A DNA stretch of 13,922 bases from RYN-124 sp046262175 (GTDB lineage: Bacteria; Actinomycetota; Actinomycetes; Mycobacteriales; SCTD01). Below, piece after piece: positions 1 to 7,321 of this stretch. The notes beneath the pieces are model-generated. The model was given only the letters and a program-made list of their open reading frames with translations. It was not told the origin of the DNA and ran no database searches. The DNA is taken from positions 1-13,922 of the forward strand of contig JBHENF010000214.1 in NCBI GenBank assembly GCA_046262175.1, given 5' to 3'. Every line of letters starts with the position of its first letter. Position 1 is the stretch's first letter. A program made the translations under genes and the position numbers.

Positions 1-118
1 GGTCGCGCGGGTCGGCCGCCGGGCGTACCTGCTGGCCGGGACCGTGCCGACCCCCGTCCTCGACGCGGCGCTGTCGCAGCTGGTGGCGTCGCCGCCGCCG
101 CGGCTGGGCGACCGGTGA
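1..118 (+). CDS. C-terminal end of an unidentified upstream protein (partial)
   Basis: Reading from base 2, 38 codons run without a stop to TGA at 116-118, and every third position is G or C, which strongly supports coding. The visible end reads VGRRAYLLAGTVPTPVLDAA followed by a proline- and leucine-containing tail. Its stop overlaps the GTG start of the next gene as GTGA, so it is very likely the first or an earlier gene of the ABC transporter operon. In other actinobacteria a LolA/RseB-like lipoprotein gene often precedes this type of ABC pair, and the 'LLAGTVP..VLDAA' ending would fit such a protein. That assignment is inference from a short tail and remembered context only. Confidence 0.7.
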   Translation, partial: VARVGRRAYLLAGTVPTPVLDAALSQLVASPPPRLGDR

Positions 119-1020
119 TCCGCACGACGGCGCTGGTGAAGCGCTTCGGCGGGGTGACCGCTGTGGACGGGATCGACCTGGACGTGCGCGAGGGCGACCG
201 GTACGGCTTCCTCGGCCCGAACGGCTCCGGCAAGACGACCACCGTGCGGATGCTGCTCGGCCTCGTGCTGGCCACCTCCGGCTCGATCGAGGTGCTTGGT
301 CAGCCGGTGCCGAAGCGGGCCGGCCGGGTGCTGCCCGAGGTGGGCGCGCTGGTCGAGGGACCGGCGGCGTACGGGCACCTGTCCGGCCGGGTCAACCTGC
401 AGCTGCTGGACGCCGCCGGGCGCGGAGGCTCCCGGAAGACACGGCGCGGCCGGATCGACGACGCGCTCGAGCAGGTGGGCCTCGCGGCGGTCGGGCGCCG
501 ACCGGTCAAGGCGTACAGCCTCGGCATGCGCCAGCGGCTCGGGCTCGCCGCCGCGCTGCTGCGCTCGCCCCGGCTGCTCGTCCTCGACGAGCCGACGAAC
601 GGCCTTGACCCACAAGGGATTCGGGAAGTCCGCGAGCTGCTGCTGCGCCTGAACGAGGCCGGCACCACCGTGTTCCTGTCCAGCCACCTGCTGGCCGAGA
701 TCGAGGCACTGTGCACCCGCGTCGGCGTCGTCGACCGCGGACGGCTGGTGCTGCAGGACGAGCTGTCGGTGGTGCGCGCTGCGACCGGGCGGGTGGAGGT
801 GCGCACCCCCGACGCGCCGCTGGCCGCGCGGCTGCTCGGCGCCCGGGTGGAGGACGGCGATGCCGGCCGGCTGCTCGTACGCACCGACGACCCGGCCGCG
901 ATGAACGCTGAGCTGGTGGCCGCCGGCGTACGGGTGCACGGGCTGGCGCCGGAGCGCCGGACGCTGGAGGACGCGGTGCTGGCCGTGACCACCGCGGGGT
1001 CGGACCGGGTGGCGTCGTGA
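115..1020 (+). CDS. ABC transporter ATP-binding protein (BcrA/DrrA-like export type)
   Basis: This 301-residue protein is the nucleotide-binding subunit of an ABC transporter and would hydrolyse ATP at the cytoplasmic face. It has Walker A GPNGSGKT (residues 34-41), a degenerate signature YSLGMRQ (134-140), Walker B LLVLDEP (154-160), D-loop GLDP (163-166) and the switch histidine H191 in LSSHLL. Where many ABC ATPases have a Q-loop glutamine it has a GALVEGPAAYGHLSG stretch (77-91), as in the BcrA/lantibiotic-immunity branch. The C-terminal ~80 residues form the accessory domain common in that group. The GTG start overlaps the previous stop and the gene's stop overlaps the next start, both as GTGA, indicating translational coupling. 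The transported compound cannot be told; drug, peptide or lipid export are the usual roles. Confidence 0.95.
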   Translation: MIRTTALVKRFGGVTAVDGIDLDVREGDRYGFLGPNGSGKTTTVRMLLGLVLATSGSIEVLGQPVPKRAGRVLPEVGALVEGPAAYGHLSGRVNLQLLDAAGRGGSRKTRRGRIDDALEQVGLAAVGRRPVKAYSLGMRQRLGLAAALLRSPRLLVLDEPTNGLDPQGIREVRELLLRLNEAGTTVFLSSHLLAEIEALCTRVGVVDRGRLVLQDELSVVRAATGRVEVRTPDAPLAARLLGARVEDGDAGRLLVRTDDPAAMNAELVAAGVRVHGLAPERRTLEDAVLAVTTAGSDRVAS

Positions 1021-1820
1021 TCGGGGTCGAGCTGCGCAAGCTCCTGCGCCGACCGCGCACCTGGGTGAGCATCGCCCTGCTGACCGCACTGCCGACGATC
1101 GTCGCGGTGTTCGTCTCGCTCAAGGGTCTCGCGCCCCGGCCGGGCACGGGGCCGGCGTTCCTGTCGGCGATCCTCGAGAACGGCGCGCTGTTCCCGGCCG
1201 CCGCTCTCGCGATCGTGCTGCCGCTGTTCCTGCCGGTCGCGGTCGCCGTGGTCGCGGGTGACGCGATCGCCGGCGAGGCGCAGGCCGGAACGCTGCGCTA
1301 CCTGCTGGTGCGGCCGGTCTCTCGTACGAAGCTGCTGGTCGCCAAGCTGGTGGCGACGGTCGCCTACACGATGCTCGCCGTCGTCGTCGTGGCCGGCGTG
1401 GCGTACTTCGTGGGGACGCACCTGTTCGGCAGCTCGGCGCTGCCGTCGGTGTCCGGCTCGACCCTGTCCACCCGCGACGCGGCGCTGCGGACCGTGCTGA
1501 CGGTGCTCTACGTCGGCTGGTCGATGCTGGGCGTCGCCGCGGTCGCGCTGTTCCTGTCGACCGTCACGGACTCGCCGCTGGCCGCGGCGCTCGGCGCGGT
1601 CGCGCTGCTGGTGACGTCCGGCGTGCTGGTGCAGCTGGAGGCCGCGTCGTCCGTGCAGCCGTACCTGCCGACCCGCTACTGGCTGGCCTTCGTCGACCTG
1701 TTCCGGACGCCGGTGCTGTGGCGGGACGTCGTACGCGGGACTCTGCTGCAAGGCGTGTACGTGCTCGCGTTCCTGACCGCGGCGTGGGCGAACTTCGCGA
1801 CGAAGGACATCAAGAGCTGA
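1017..1820 (+). CDS. ABC-2 type transporter permease
   Basis: This 267-residue hydrophobic protein is the membrane subunit paired with the preceding ATPase. About six membrane segments can be placed by eye (roughly residues 16-35, 58-80, 108-134, 158-182, 186-205 and 239-258). The family hallmark GDAIAGEAQAGTLRYLLVRP (81-100) lies between segments 2 and 3; this conserved cytoplasmic loop of ABC-2 permeases probably contacts the ATPase. The protein ends in FATKDIKS, a charged tail typical of these short permeases. The GTG start sits inside the GTGA overlap with the ATPase gene, so the two are made together. The size and six-segment fold suggest that two copies assemble with two ATPases. The substrate is unknown. 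Confidence 0.92.
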   Translation: MIGVELRKLLRRPRTWVSIALLTALPTIVAVFVSLKGLAPRPGTGPAFLSAILENGALFPAAALAIVLPLFLPVAVAVVAGDAIAGEAQAGTLRYLLVRPVSRTKLLVAKLVATVAYTMLAVVVVAGVAYFVGTHLFGSSALPSVSGSTLSTRDAALRTVLTVLYVGWSMLGVAAVALFLSTVTDSPLAAALGAVALLVTSGVLVQLEAASSVQPYLPTRYWLAFVDLFRTPVLWRDVVRGTLLQGVYVLAFLTAAWANFATKDIKS

Positions 1821-1907
1821 GCTGTTGCCGCGGCCCCGTCCGGCTGTGCGGAACACGGACGTACTGTCGGCACAAGCGGTCGTCCTTGCAATGTTCGCGG
1901 AGGCCTG

Positions 1908-2543
1908 GTGCCCAGAGCGCTCGCAACAGAACTGGTGGAGATCGCCGAGGCGCAGTTTGCGGCGCAGGTGCCACTGGTCGAACTGCGGCAACACGACCCC
2001 GCCTTCGCCGCTTGGATACAACGGATGGGGATGCCCCTGGGGGGCACATGGGATGAGGGCGATCCTCCGGCTGCGCTCGTCGAAGCGTGGACACTTGCAG
2101 ACGCGCACGACGCACGGCTACAGGAGATCATTGACCGCCACGGGTGGCCGGGCCGGTCCCTGGTCGGCGAGGACGGCGCCGACGCGGCTTGGGTCATCGC
2201 GCAGCACGCCGACCGGCACCACGAATGGCGTCGGGAATGGCTGCCCCTGGTGCGCGAGGCAGCCATGAAGGGCGAAGCCGACCCGCGGCACTTCGCCCGA
2301 CTGGCCGACCGAGTTGCCCTGGTGGACAGCAACACGCAGTTGTACGGCACCTGGGCGCAGCGCGGTCCCACCGGTGACGTGCTGTTCGATCCTCCAGCGC
2401 AGGGCAGCGTCGAGGTCGTGGATTCGCGACGGCTTGCGATCGGGCTGCCGTCCCTCGATGTCGATCTCGACGATGCACCGGGCGCGGCTCCGTATCGCTA
2501 CCTGCGCACGCGGCCCGCCTACGAATGGCCTCCATTGTCGTAG
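1908..2543 (+). CDS. DUF6624 family protein
   Basis: This is a 211-residue soluble protein of unknown function. Conserved DUF6624 blocks are visible: GWPGRSLVGEDGADAAW (79-95), the VIAQHAD block (96-102), and LADRVALVDSNTQLYGTW (132-149). The last block is often QxYGTQ in the family, and here the second Gln is Trp. The C-terminal ~60 residues look like an extra variable region. There is no signal peptide or membrane segment. The GTG start at 1908 is chosen because GGAGG lies 5-6 bases upstream (about 1899-1903). The gene stands alone, 87 bases after the ABC operon and convergent with the deaminase gene. Its base composition is lower in GC than its neighbours', suggesting recent acquisition. 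Members are common as isolated accessory genes, and I do not assign a function. Confidence 0.85.
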   Translation: MPRALATELVEIAEAQFAAQVPLVELRQHDPAFAAWIQRMGMPLGGTWDEGDPPAALVEAWTLADAHDARLQEIIDRHGWPGRSLVGEDGADAAWVIAQHADRHHEWRREWLPLVREAAMKGEADPRHFARLADRVALVDSNTQLYGTWAQRGPTGDVLFDPPAQGSVEVVDSRRLAIGLPSLDVDLDDAPGAAPYRYLRTRPAYEWPPLS

Positions 2544-2608
2544 CCAGCACCGTGTACGCCGGACTGCTGCCATACAGGTAATGCCGGCTGCCCCTCAGGG
2601 AGCATCAC

Positions 2609-3355
2609 TTAGCCGCGGCGGTGCTCGGTCGCCCGCTCCACGTGGGCGTCGGAGAGTCTCCGTAGGAGTTCGGGCATGACGTCCGCTGACGGGGCCGACT
2701 CCGCCGACCGCAACGCGACAAAGTCGCTAACGCCATCCTGGTCAACCCGCGTGAAGAAGGCTGGGTCGGCCTCAACCCAGTGCTGAGTGTGCCGCGGCTT
2801 CTCTCGTCGCACGACGACGTAGTGGCAGGCAACGAGTGCTGCCGTCACAAGCGCGACCTCGCCTGGACCGACGTGCACGGTGATTGGCCAGCGGAGTTGC
2901 TGGGGGGTCGGGAGGTGCACGCTCGTCGCACCTGCGTAGGCATCTGGCCAGGCGTAGTGAACGTCTCCGACGCCGGTTTGTAGAGCGGCGCCGAAGCACA
3001 TGAGGCAGGGCTCCACGTTGCTGAACAGACTGAACGATTGGTACTTGCCAGTGACCGGAAGTTGAGCCAGAGCCATGAGTTCGGCATGTGCGATGCGCGT
3101 CTCTGCGACCGCATCGACAGACGACCTGGCCTCGCGCCGTCGATTTCGGCCTATTGATACGACTCGGCCTTCAGCATCCAGCACGGCTGCGCCGATGGGC
3201 AACGTGCCTGCGCAGAACGCCGTCCATGCGCTGTCCAGGACTACCGACCAGGCCGCTGACACCAGCACGCATGCGAGGTTAATGCTGGCTCTCACCTGCA
3301 GGCGCCGCTGGCCCAGCTGTGCGGCTAGCGACCGGCAGGTGAGGGCCTGCGTCAA
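2609..3355 (-). CDS. cytidine/adenosine-type nucleoside deaminase family protein
   Basis: The 248-residue product has the zinc-deaminase signature. IAHAELMAL (88-96) contains the zinc ligand H90 and proton-shuttle E92, and EPCLMCFGAAL (115-125) supplies the cysteine ligands C117 and C120. The core starts near AWTAFCAGTLPIGAAVLD (43-60), and GRNRRRE (69-75) precedes the active site. PCLMCFGAA resembles both TadA-type tRNA adenosine deaminases and bacterial nucleoside deaminases, so the substrate (free nucleoside or base, or RNA) is not settled. The ~85 residues beyond the core (DAYAGATSVHLPTP onward) are longer than TadA and fit the actinobacterial nucleoside deaminase group. The TTG start is supported by AGGAG 7 bases upstream, although it adds ~40 residues before the core; internal GTG starts at codons 21, 30 and 32 lack a clear ribosome site. 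GC is lower than in flanking genes. Confidence 0.85.
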   Translation of the reverse strand: MTQALTCRSLAAQLGQRRLQVRASINLACVLVSAAWSVVLDSAWTAFCAGTLPIGAAVLDAEGRVVSIGRNRRREARSSVDAVAETRIAHAELMALAQLPVTGKYQSFSLFSNVEPCLMCFGAALQTGVGDVHYAWPDAYAGATSVHLPTPQQLRWPITVHVGPGEVALVTAALVACHYVVVRREKPRHTQHWVEADPAFFTRVDQDGVSDFVALRSAESAPSADVMPELLRRLSDAHVERATEHRRG

Positions 3356-3362
3356 CCCACAT

Positions 3363-3367
3363 CTCCT
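3363..3367 (-). promoter_or_regulatory. Shine-Dalgarno AGGAG deciding a TTG start
   Basis: On the minus strand AGGAG lies 7 bases before the TTG codon at 3355-3353. The ATG that lies between them (3362-3360) is in another frame and stops after 27 codons, so TTG is the best supported start for the deaminase. Confidence 0.5.
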
Positions 3368-3540
3368 GCTCGAGCCGAACCGCAGCGCCCCTATCGGCGC
3401 GGCGGCCCGGCACCGGCAGCTGCACGTCCCGATTGTTCTACTGCGAAATCCCTTTGTGCACAGGCTTGTTCGGGTCCGATTCTGTCGGAGGTCGGCCGTA
3501 GGTTTCTGGTCATGACACCTGCACGGCGACTCTCGCGTCG

Positions 3541-4815
3541 GTGGTCGACGACCTGGTCGCGGAGCCGCTTGACGGGTTGTGGCCGGATGAGCTGCAGGAG
3601 CGGTATGCGGCTGCGGTCGGGCAGGTCCAGCGGCTGCAGGGCTGGCTGGCCGAGGTCGCCGGGCAGCTTTCGGTGTCGACCGGCGGGCAGCTGCCGACCG
3701 ACGACGGCGGCACGAGGTCGGTCGCCGGGTGGCTGGCTGAGGCGTCCCGGTCGACTTCGTCCGCAGTCGGTCGGGAGCTGAGTACCTCGGCGGCGTTGCG
3801 GACGCTGCCGGCCGTGGCCGCGGCCGTGCTGGACGGCCAGCTCACCCCGGCGCAGGCAGCGGCGCTGACACGGCTGGTCGGCCGGATCGGCGAGCAGGAC
3901 CTGCTCGCCTCGCAGCCGGAGCTCATCCACGTCGCGGCCGGGCTGGACCCGGCGCAGCTCGCCTCGTGGGTGCAGCACCTGATCGCCACCCACTGCGAAC
4001 CCGCCGCGGAGGCCGACGCCGTGAACGGCCGGGCCGCCCGTTACCTGCAGACCCGGCGCGATCCGGACGGGACGCTACGCGGCAGCTTCGTGATCGCCGG
4101 CGAGGACAGCGAGGCGTTCCTGACCGTCCTCGAACCACTCGCCCGCCGCCAAGACACCGCCGACGACCGCTCCGCCGGGCAGCGCCGCGTCGACGCGCTG
4201 ATCGAGATGAGCGAGCAGTTGCTGCGCTTCGGCGACCTGCCCGCCGCCGGCGGCCATCGCCCGCAGCTGACCTACCTGCTCCCGGCCGACTGGGCCGCCC
4301 GCCAGGCAGAGCGAGCGGACTGCCCGACCTGCACCCGCTGCCCCGAGCACCGACCGGCGTCGTTCGCCGACACCGTCACGGCCGCCCTACCCGGGCAGTC
4401 CGGTGTGCCGGCCGAGCACGCCTGCGCCACCGGCGCCTGGACCGGCCCGCAGACCCGCGCCCGGATCGAGACCGTGCTGTGCGACGCCCGGATCAGCCGG
4501 GTCCTGCTCACCAGCCTCGGCCAAGTGCGCGGACTTGAGTCATTGACCGACACCGTCACCCAGGCGCAGCGCAGGGCACTGATTGCCCGGGACCTGGGCT
4601 GCATCGCCCGCGGCTGCACCCGACCACCGGCCTTCTGCGACGCCCACCACCTCGCCGCCCGCGCCGACGGCGGCGCGACCGCCCTCGGCAACCTCGTTCT
4701 CCTGTGCCGACGGCACCACGTCCTATGGCACCTCGGCAAGATCACCCTCGCCGACCTGCACATCCCCTGGCTCGCCCCCACCGGCAGTGACCCACCCGGC
4801 GGACCGCCGGGGTGA
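3541..4815 (+). CDS. DUF222 / 13E12-type HNH endonuclease-like protein
   Basis: This 424-residue protein has the two-part layout of the actinobacterial 13E12 family. The N-terminal DUF222 region contains LPAVAAAVLDGQLTPAQAAA (89-108) and SAGQRRVDALIEM (211-223). A CPTCTRC cluster (261-267) follows. The C-terminal HNH motif has zinc-type cysteines C354, C359 and C389, the HH pair H369-H370, N384 and H393 in the final HHVLWH. The family is predicted to bind and cut DNA, but activity has rarely been shown. Key HNH residues are all present, so it looks intact. The GTG at 3541 is the only usual start in frame after the stop at 3499-3501, and it has no Shine-Dalgarno, so the N-terminus is uncertain. 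Its 3' end is 6 bases from the convergent lipase gene. Confidence 0.88.
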   Translation: MVDDLVAEPLDGLWPDELQERYAAAVGQVQRLQGWLAEVAGQLSVSTGGQLPTDDGGTRSVAGWLAEASRSTSSAVGRELSTSAALRTLPAVAAAVLDGQLTPAQAAALTRLVGRIGEQDLLASQPELIHVAAGLDPAQLASWVQHLIATHCEPAAEADAVNGRAARYLQTRRDPDGTLRGSFVIAGEDSEAFLTVLEPLARRQDTADDRSAGQRRVDALIEMSEQLLRFGDLPAAGGHRPQLTYLLPADWAARQAERADCPTCTRCPEHRPASFADTVTAALPGQSGVPAEHACATGAWTGPQTRARIETVLCDARISRVLLTSLGQVRGLESLTDTVTQAQRRALIARDLGCIARGCTRPPAFCDAHHLAARADGGATALGNLVLLCRRHHVLWHLGKITLADLHIPWLAPTGSDPPGGPPG

Positions 4816-4821
4816 CCCCTG

Positions 4822-5631
4822 CTAGCGGCCGAGCGCAGAGAGCGTGCGGCAGCCGCCCGGCCGCCTGACCGGTCCAGTGCCCAGCGACTCCACCACGATC
4901 CCCACCACCAGCGGGGTCGTCGGCAGCTGGCCGTGCGCCACCACGATCCCGGGGCAGACGTCCTGCAGCACCACGTCGACCGCACCGGCGAGCCGGGCTG
5001 TCGTCGGCGGCGTCACGACCTGGTCCTGCGACGTCCACAGCGACAGCCACTGCGGGCCGTCCGGCGTCGGGTCGCCGTCGTTCAGGTCGGCGAGCACTCC
5101 GCTGTCGGGGGTTAGCTGCTGGCACATGGTCGGGCACAGCGACCCGAGGGTGGCGCCCGTCGCGGCGAGGCGGGTGCCGTGGTGCGGCGAGCCCAGGGTC
5201 ACGATCCTGCGCGCCTGCTCCGCGCCGCCCAGCTCCTTCGCCCAGTAGCGCGCGATGACGCCGCCGGCGCTGTAGCCGACCACGTCGACGGATGGCGCAC
5301 CGGCCTCGATCGCCGCGTCGGCCGCCGTCGCCAACGCCTTCGCCGCGTCGCGGAGGTCGCCCGTCCCGTCGCCGGGCAGCCGGACGACCTGCACCTGCCG
5401 TCCGTCGCGCTGCAGCCGGTGCATCAGCAGCACAAGCGGCGACGTGGCTCCTCCGTACCCCGGCACCAGCAGCACCGTTCCCAGCCGGTCCTGCGCGACC
5501 GGCCGCACCTGCCTGCTCCCGCGCAGGGAGGTGATCCCGACACCGGCTGCGGCCAGGACGAGGAGCGCACAGACCGCCAGCAGCAGGGCTCGACGGCGAG
5601 GGCTCACGAGGTCCATCCTGCGTGACAGCAT
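4822..5631 (-). CDS. secreted or membrane-anchored lipase/esterase (alpha/beta hydrolase)
   Basis: The 269-residue product has an N-terminal basic stretch (PRRR, 11-14) and a hydrophobic segment (~15-36), which act as an uncleaved anchor or export signal. The alpha/beta-hydrolase core follows: LLVPGYGG (54-61) for the oxyanion region, nucleophile elbow GYSAGG (119-124, Ser121), a likely acid Asp203 in SQDQVV, and a likely catalytic His233 in VAHGQL. TLGSPHHGT (145-153) is typical of class 2 bacterial lipases. Four cysteines (166, 170, 226, 261) outside the signal could form disulfides, which suits export. It would hydrolyse ester lipids outside the cytoplasm. The longest start is given, but GTG at 5607-5605 (codon 9) has the better ribosome site. 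It is divergent from pruA with 38 bases between the starts. Confidence 0.9.
   Translation of the reverse strand: MLSRRMDLVSPRRRALLLAVCALLVLAAAGVGITSLRGSRQVRPVAQDRLGTVLLVPGYGGATSPLVLLMHRLQRDGRQVQVVRLPGDGTGDLRDAAKALATAADAAIEAGAPSVDVVGYSAGGVIARYWAKELGGAEQARRIVTLGSPHHGTRLAATGATLGSLCPTMCQQLTPDSGVLADLNDGDPTPDGPQWLSLWTSQDQVVTPPTTARLAGAVDVVLQDVCPGIVVAHGQLPTTPLVVGIVVESLGTGPVRRPGGCRTLSALGR
5616..5620 (-). promoter_or_regulatory. candidate Shine-Dalgarno CAGGA favouring a shorter lipase start
   Basis: CAGGA on the minus strand lies 8 bases before GTG at 5607-5605. The ATG codons at 5631 and 5616 have no comparable site at normal spacing. A GTG start would give MSPRRRALLLAV, a cleaner signal-peptide N-terminus. 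Confidence 0.4.
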
Positions 5632-5669
5632 GAGGGGGCAGAAAGCCGCACCGACAGCGAGGAGCAGCC

Positions 5670-7304
5670 GTGCCCGACTCCGCCACCCGGGTGCCCGAGC
5701 CCGTCAACGAGCCCGTCCGCAGCTACGCCCCCGGCAGCACTGAGCGCAGCTCGCTGGAGGCCAAGCTCAAGGAGCTCGGCAGCGCCGACCCCGTCGAGCT
5801 GACGATGACGATCGCCGGCGAGCAGCGCCTCGGCAGCGGCGAGCCGATCGACGTCGTCCAGCCGCACCGGCACGCGGCTGTTCTCGGCACGATGCGCGAC
5901 GCGGGGCGCGAGGACGTGCAGGCGGCGGTCGACGCGGCGCTGGCGGCGGCACCGGCGTGGCGCAACGCCTCGTACGACGACCGCGCCGGCGTCCTGCTGC
6001 GGGCCGCCGAGCTGCTCGCCGGCTCGTGGCGCGACACCCTCAACGCCGCGACGATGCTCGGGCAGAGCAAGACGGTCGTGCAGGCCGAGATCGACGCGGC
6101 CTGCGAGCTCATCGACTTCCTGCGCTTCAACGTCGCGTTCGGGTACCGCATCCTCGCCGAGCAGCCGATCAGCGGCCCCGGCGTGTGGAACCGGATGGAC
6201 CACCGGCCGCTCGAGGGCTTCGTCCTCGCGATCACGCCCTTCAACTTCACCGCGATCGCTGCCAACCTGCCGCTCGCGCCGGCCCTCATGGGCAACACCG
6301 TCGTCTGGAAGCCGAGCCCGACGCAGCAGCTGTCGGCGCACCTGACGATGCGGCTGCTGGAGGCTGCCGGCCTGCCGCCGGGCGTCATCAACATGGTGAC
6401 CGGCAACGGCGGCGCGATCTCGGACGTCGCGCTGCCCAACGAGCACCTTGCCGGCATCCACTTCACCGGCTCGACCGCGACCTTCCAGCACCTGTGGAAG
6501 TCGGTCGGCAGCAACATCGACCGCTACCGGACCTACCCGCGACTGGTCGGGGAGACCGGCGGCAAGGACTTCGTACTGGCGCACCCGTCGGCGGACGTGG
6601 CCGCGCTGGAGGTGGCGCTGGTCCGCGGCGCCTTCGAGTACCAGGGTCAGAAGTGCTCGGCCGCGTCCCGCGCGTACGTCCCGCGGTCGCTGTGGGAGGG
6701 AGGCCTGCGCGACGGGCTGGCGGACCGTACGCGGTCGCTGGTCTACGGCGACGTCGCCGACCTGTCCACCTTCGGCGGCGCCGTCATCGACCGGCGCGCC
6801 TGGGACCGGCTCGCGCGTGTCGTGCGCTCGGCCGCGGATGACCCGGAGCTGGAGGTGCTCGTCGGCGGCACGGCGGACGACTCCGAGGGCTTCTTCGTCC
6901 AGCCCACGGTGGTCGTGACGACGAACCCGCGGCACGAGTACGTGTCGAAGGAGTTCTTCGGTCCGGTGCTGACCGTCTTCGTGTACGAGGACAACGCGTG
7001 GGACGACGTCTTCGCGCTGGTGGACGAGACCGCTCCGTACGCGCTCACCGGCGCGGTGTTCGCGCAGGACGCGTACGCGGTCGCGCAGGCGGCCGAGCGG
7101 CTCCGGTTCAGTGCCGGCAACTTCTACGTCAACGACAAGCCGACCGGCGCCGTCGTCGGGCAGCAGCCGTTCGGCGGCGCGCGGGCGAGCGGGACCAACG
7201 ACAAGGCCGGGTCGGTCCTCAACCTGCTGCGCTGGACCTCGCCGCGGACGCTCAAGGAGACCTTCACGCCGCCGCACGACCACCGCTACCCGCACATGGG
7301 TTGA
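5670..7304 (+). CDS. pruA: L-glutamate gamma-semialdehyde (1-pyrroline-5-carboxylate) dehydrogenase
   Basis: This 544-residue enzyme oxidises glutamate semialdehyde, in equilibrium with pyrroline-5-carboxylate, to glutamate with NAD+. That is the second step of proline breakdown, in the cytoplasm. The length fits the stand-alone group-1 enzyme (about 540 residues). Visible motifs are TPFNF (189-193, catalytic N192), VVWKPSP (211-217, K214 for cofactor), HFTGS (264-268), VGETGGKD (293-300, general base E295) and EYQGQKCSAASR (323-334, nucleophile C329). EFFGPVL and the late GGARASGTNDKAG block are also diagnostic of P5C dehydrogenases. The GTG start at 5670 has GAGGAG 5 bases upstream. All catalytic residues are present. 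Proline dehydrogenase, often adjacent, is not in view; the next gene downstream is a small membrane protein 17 bases away. Confidence 0.97.
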   Translation: MPDSATRVPEPVNEPVRSYAPGSTERSSLEAKLKELGSADPVELTMTIAGEQRLGSGEPIDVVQPHRHAAVLGTMRDAGREDVQAAVDAALAAAPAWRNASYDDRAGVLLRAAELLAGSWRDTLNAATMLGQSKTVVQAEIDAACELIDFLRFNVAFGYRILAEQPISGPGVWNRMDHRPLEGFVLAITPFNFTAIAANLPLAPALMGNTVVWKPSPTQQLSAHLTMRLLEAAGLPPGVINMVTGNGGAISDVALPNEHLAGIHFTGSTATFQHLWKSVGSNIDRYRTYPRLVGETGGKDFVLAHPSADVAALEVALVRGAFEYQGQKCSAASRAYVPRSLWEGGLRDGLADRTRSLVYGDVADLSTFGGAVIDRRAWDRLARVVRSAADDPELEVLVGGTADDSEGFFVQPTVVVTTNPRHEYVSKEFFGPVLTVFVYEDNAWDDVFALVDETAPYALTGAVFAQDAYAVAQAAERLRFSAGNFYVNDKPTGAVVGQQPFGGARASGTNDKAGSVLNLLRWTSPRTLKETFTPPHDHRYPHMG

Positions 7305-7321
7305 GGGAAGGGCATGACGCC

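Noticed and set aside
1830..1856. Possible terminator hairpin after the ABC permease (CCGT.CCG...CGG.ACGG).
   Set aside because: The stem is short, with a three-base bulge and no T run, so I do not call it a terminator.
300..2108. A 602-codon open frame on the minus strand across the ABC genes.
   Set aside because: Its product is rich in Arg, Ser and Pro with no recognisable motif, and it is antisense to two genes with clear ABC motifs. Long antisense frames are expected at this GC content.
3440..3512. A LexA box before the HNH gene, since some 13E12 genes are SOS-regulated.
   Set aside because: The only GTTC here (3469-3471 area, TTGTTCGG) has no matching GAAC half-site at the required spacing.
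4809..4819. GGGGT/ACCCC palindrome between the convergent HNH and lipase genes.
   Set aside because: The one-base centre cannot form a hairpin loop and there is no T run.
5604..7295. A 563-codon minus-strand open frame opposite pruA.
   Set aside because: It mirrors pruA codon for codon, has Arg/Val/Asp-rich low-complexity content and no family features.
6998..7321. Longer upstream start for the 107-residue membrane protein.
   Set aside because: The extension runs out of frame through the conserved pruA C-terminus and is Arg-rich; ATG 7322 has its own ribosome site.
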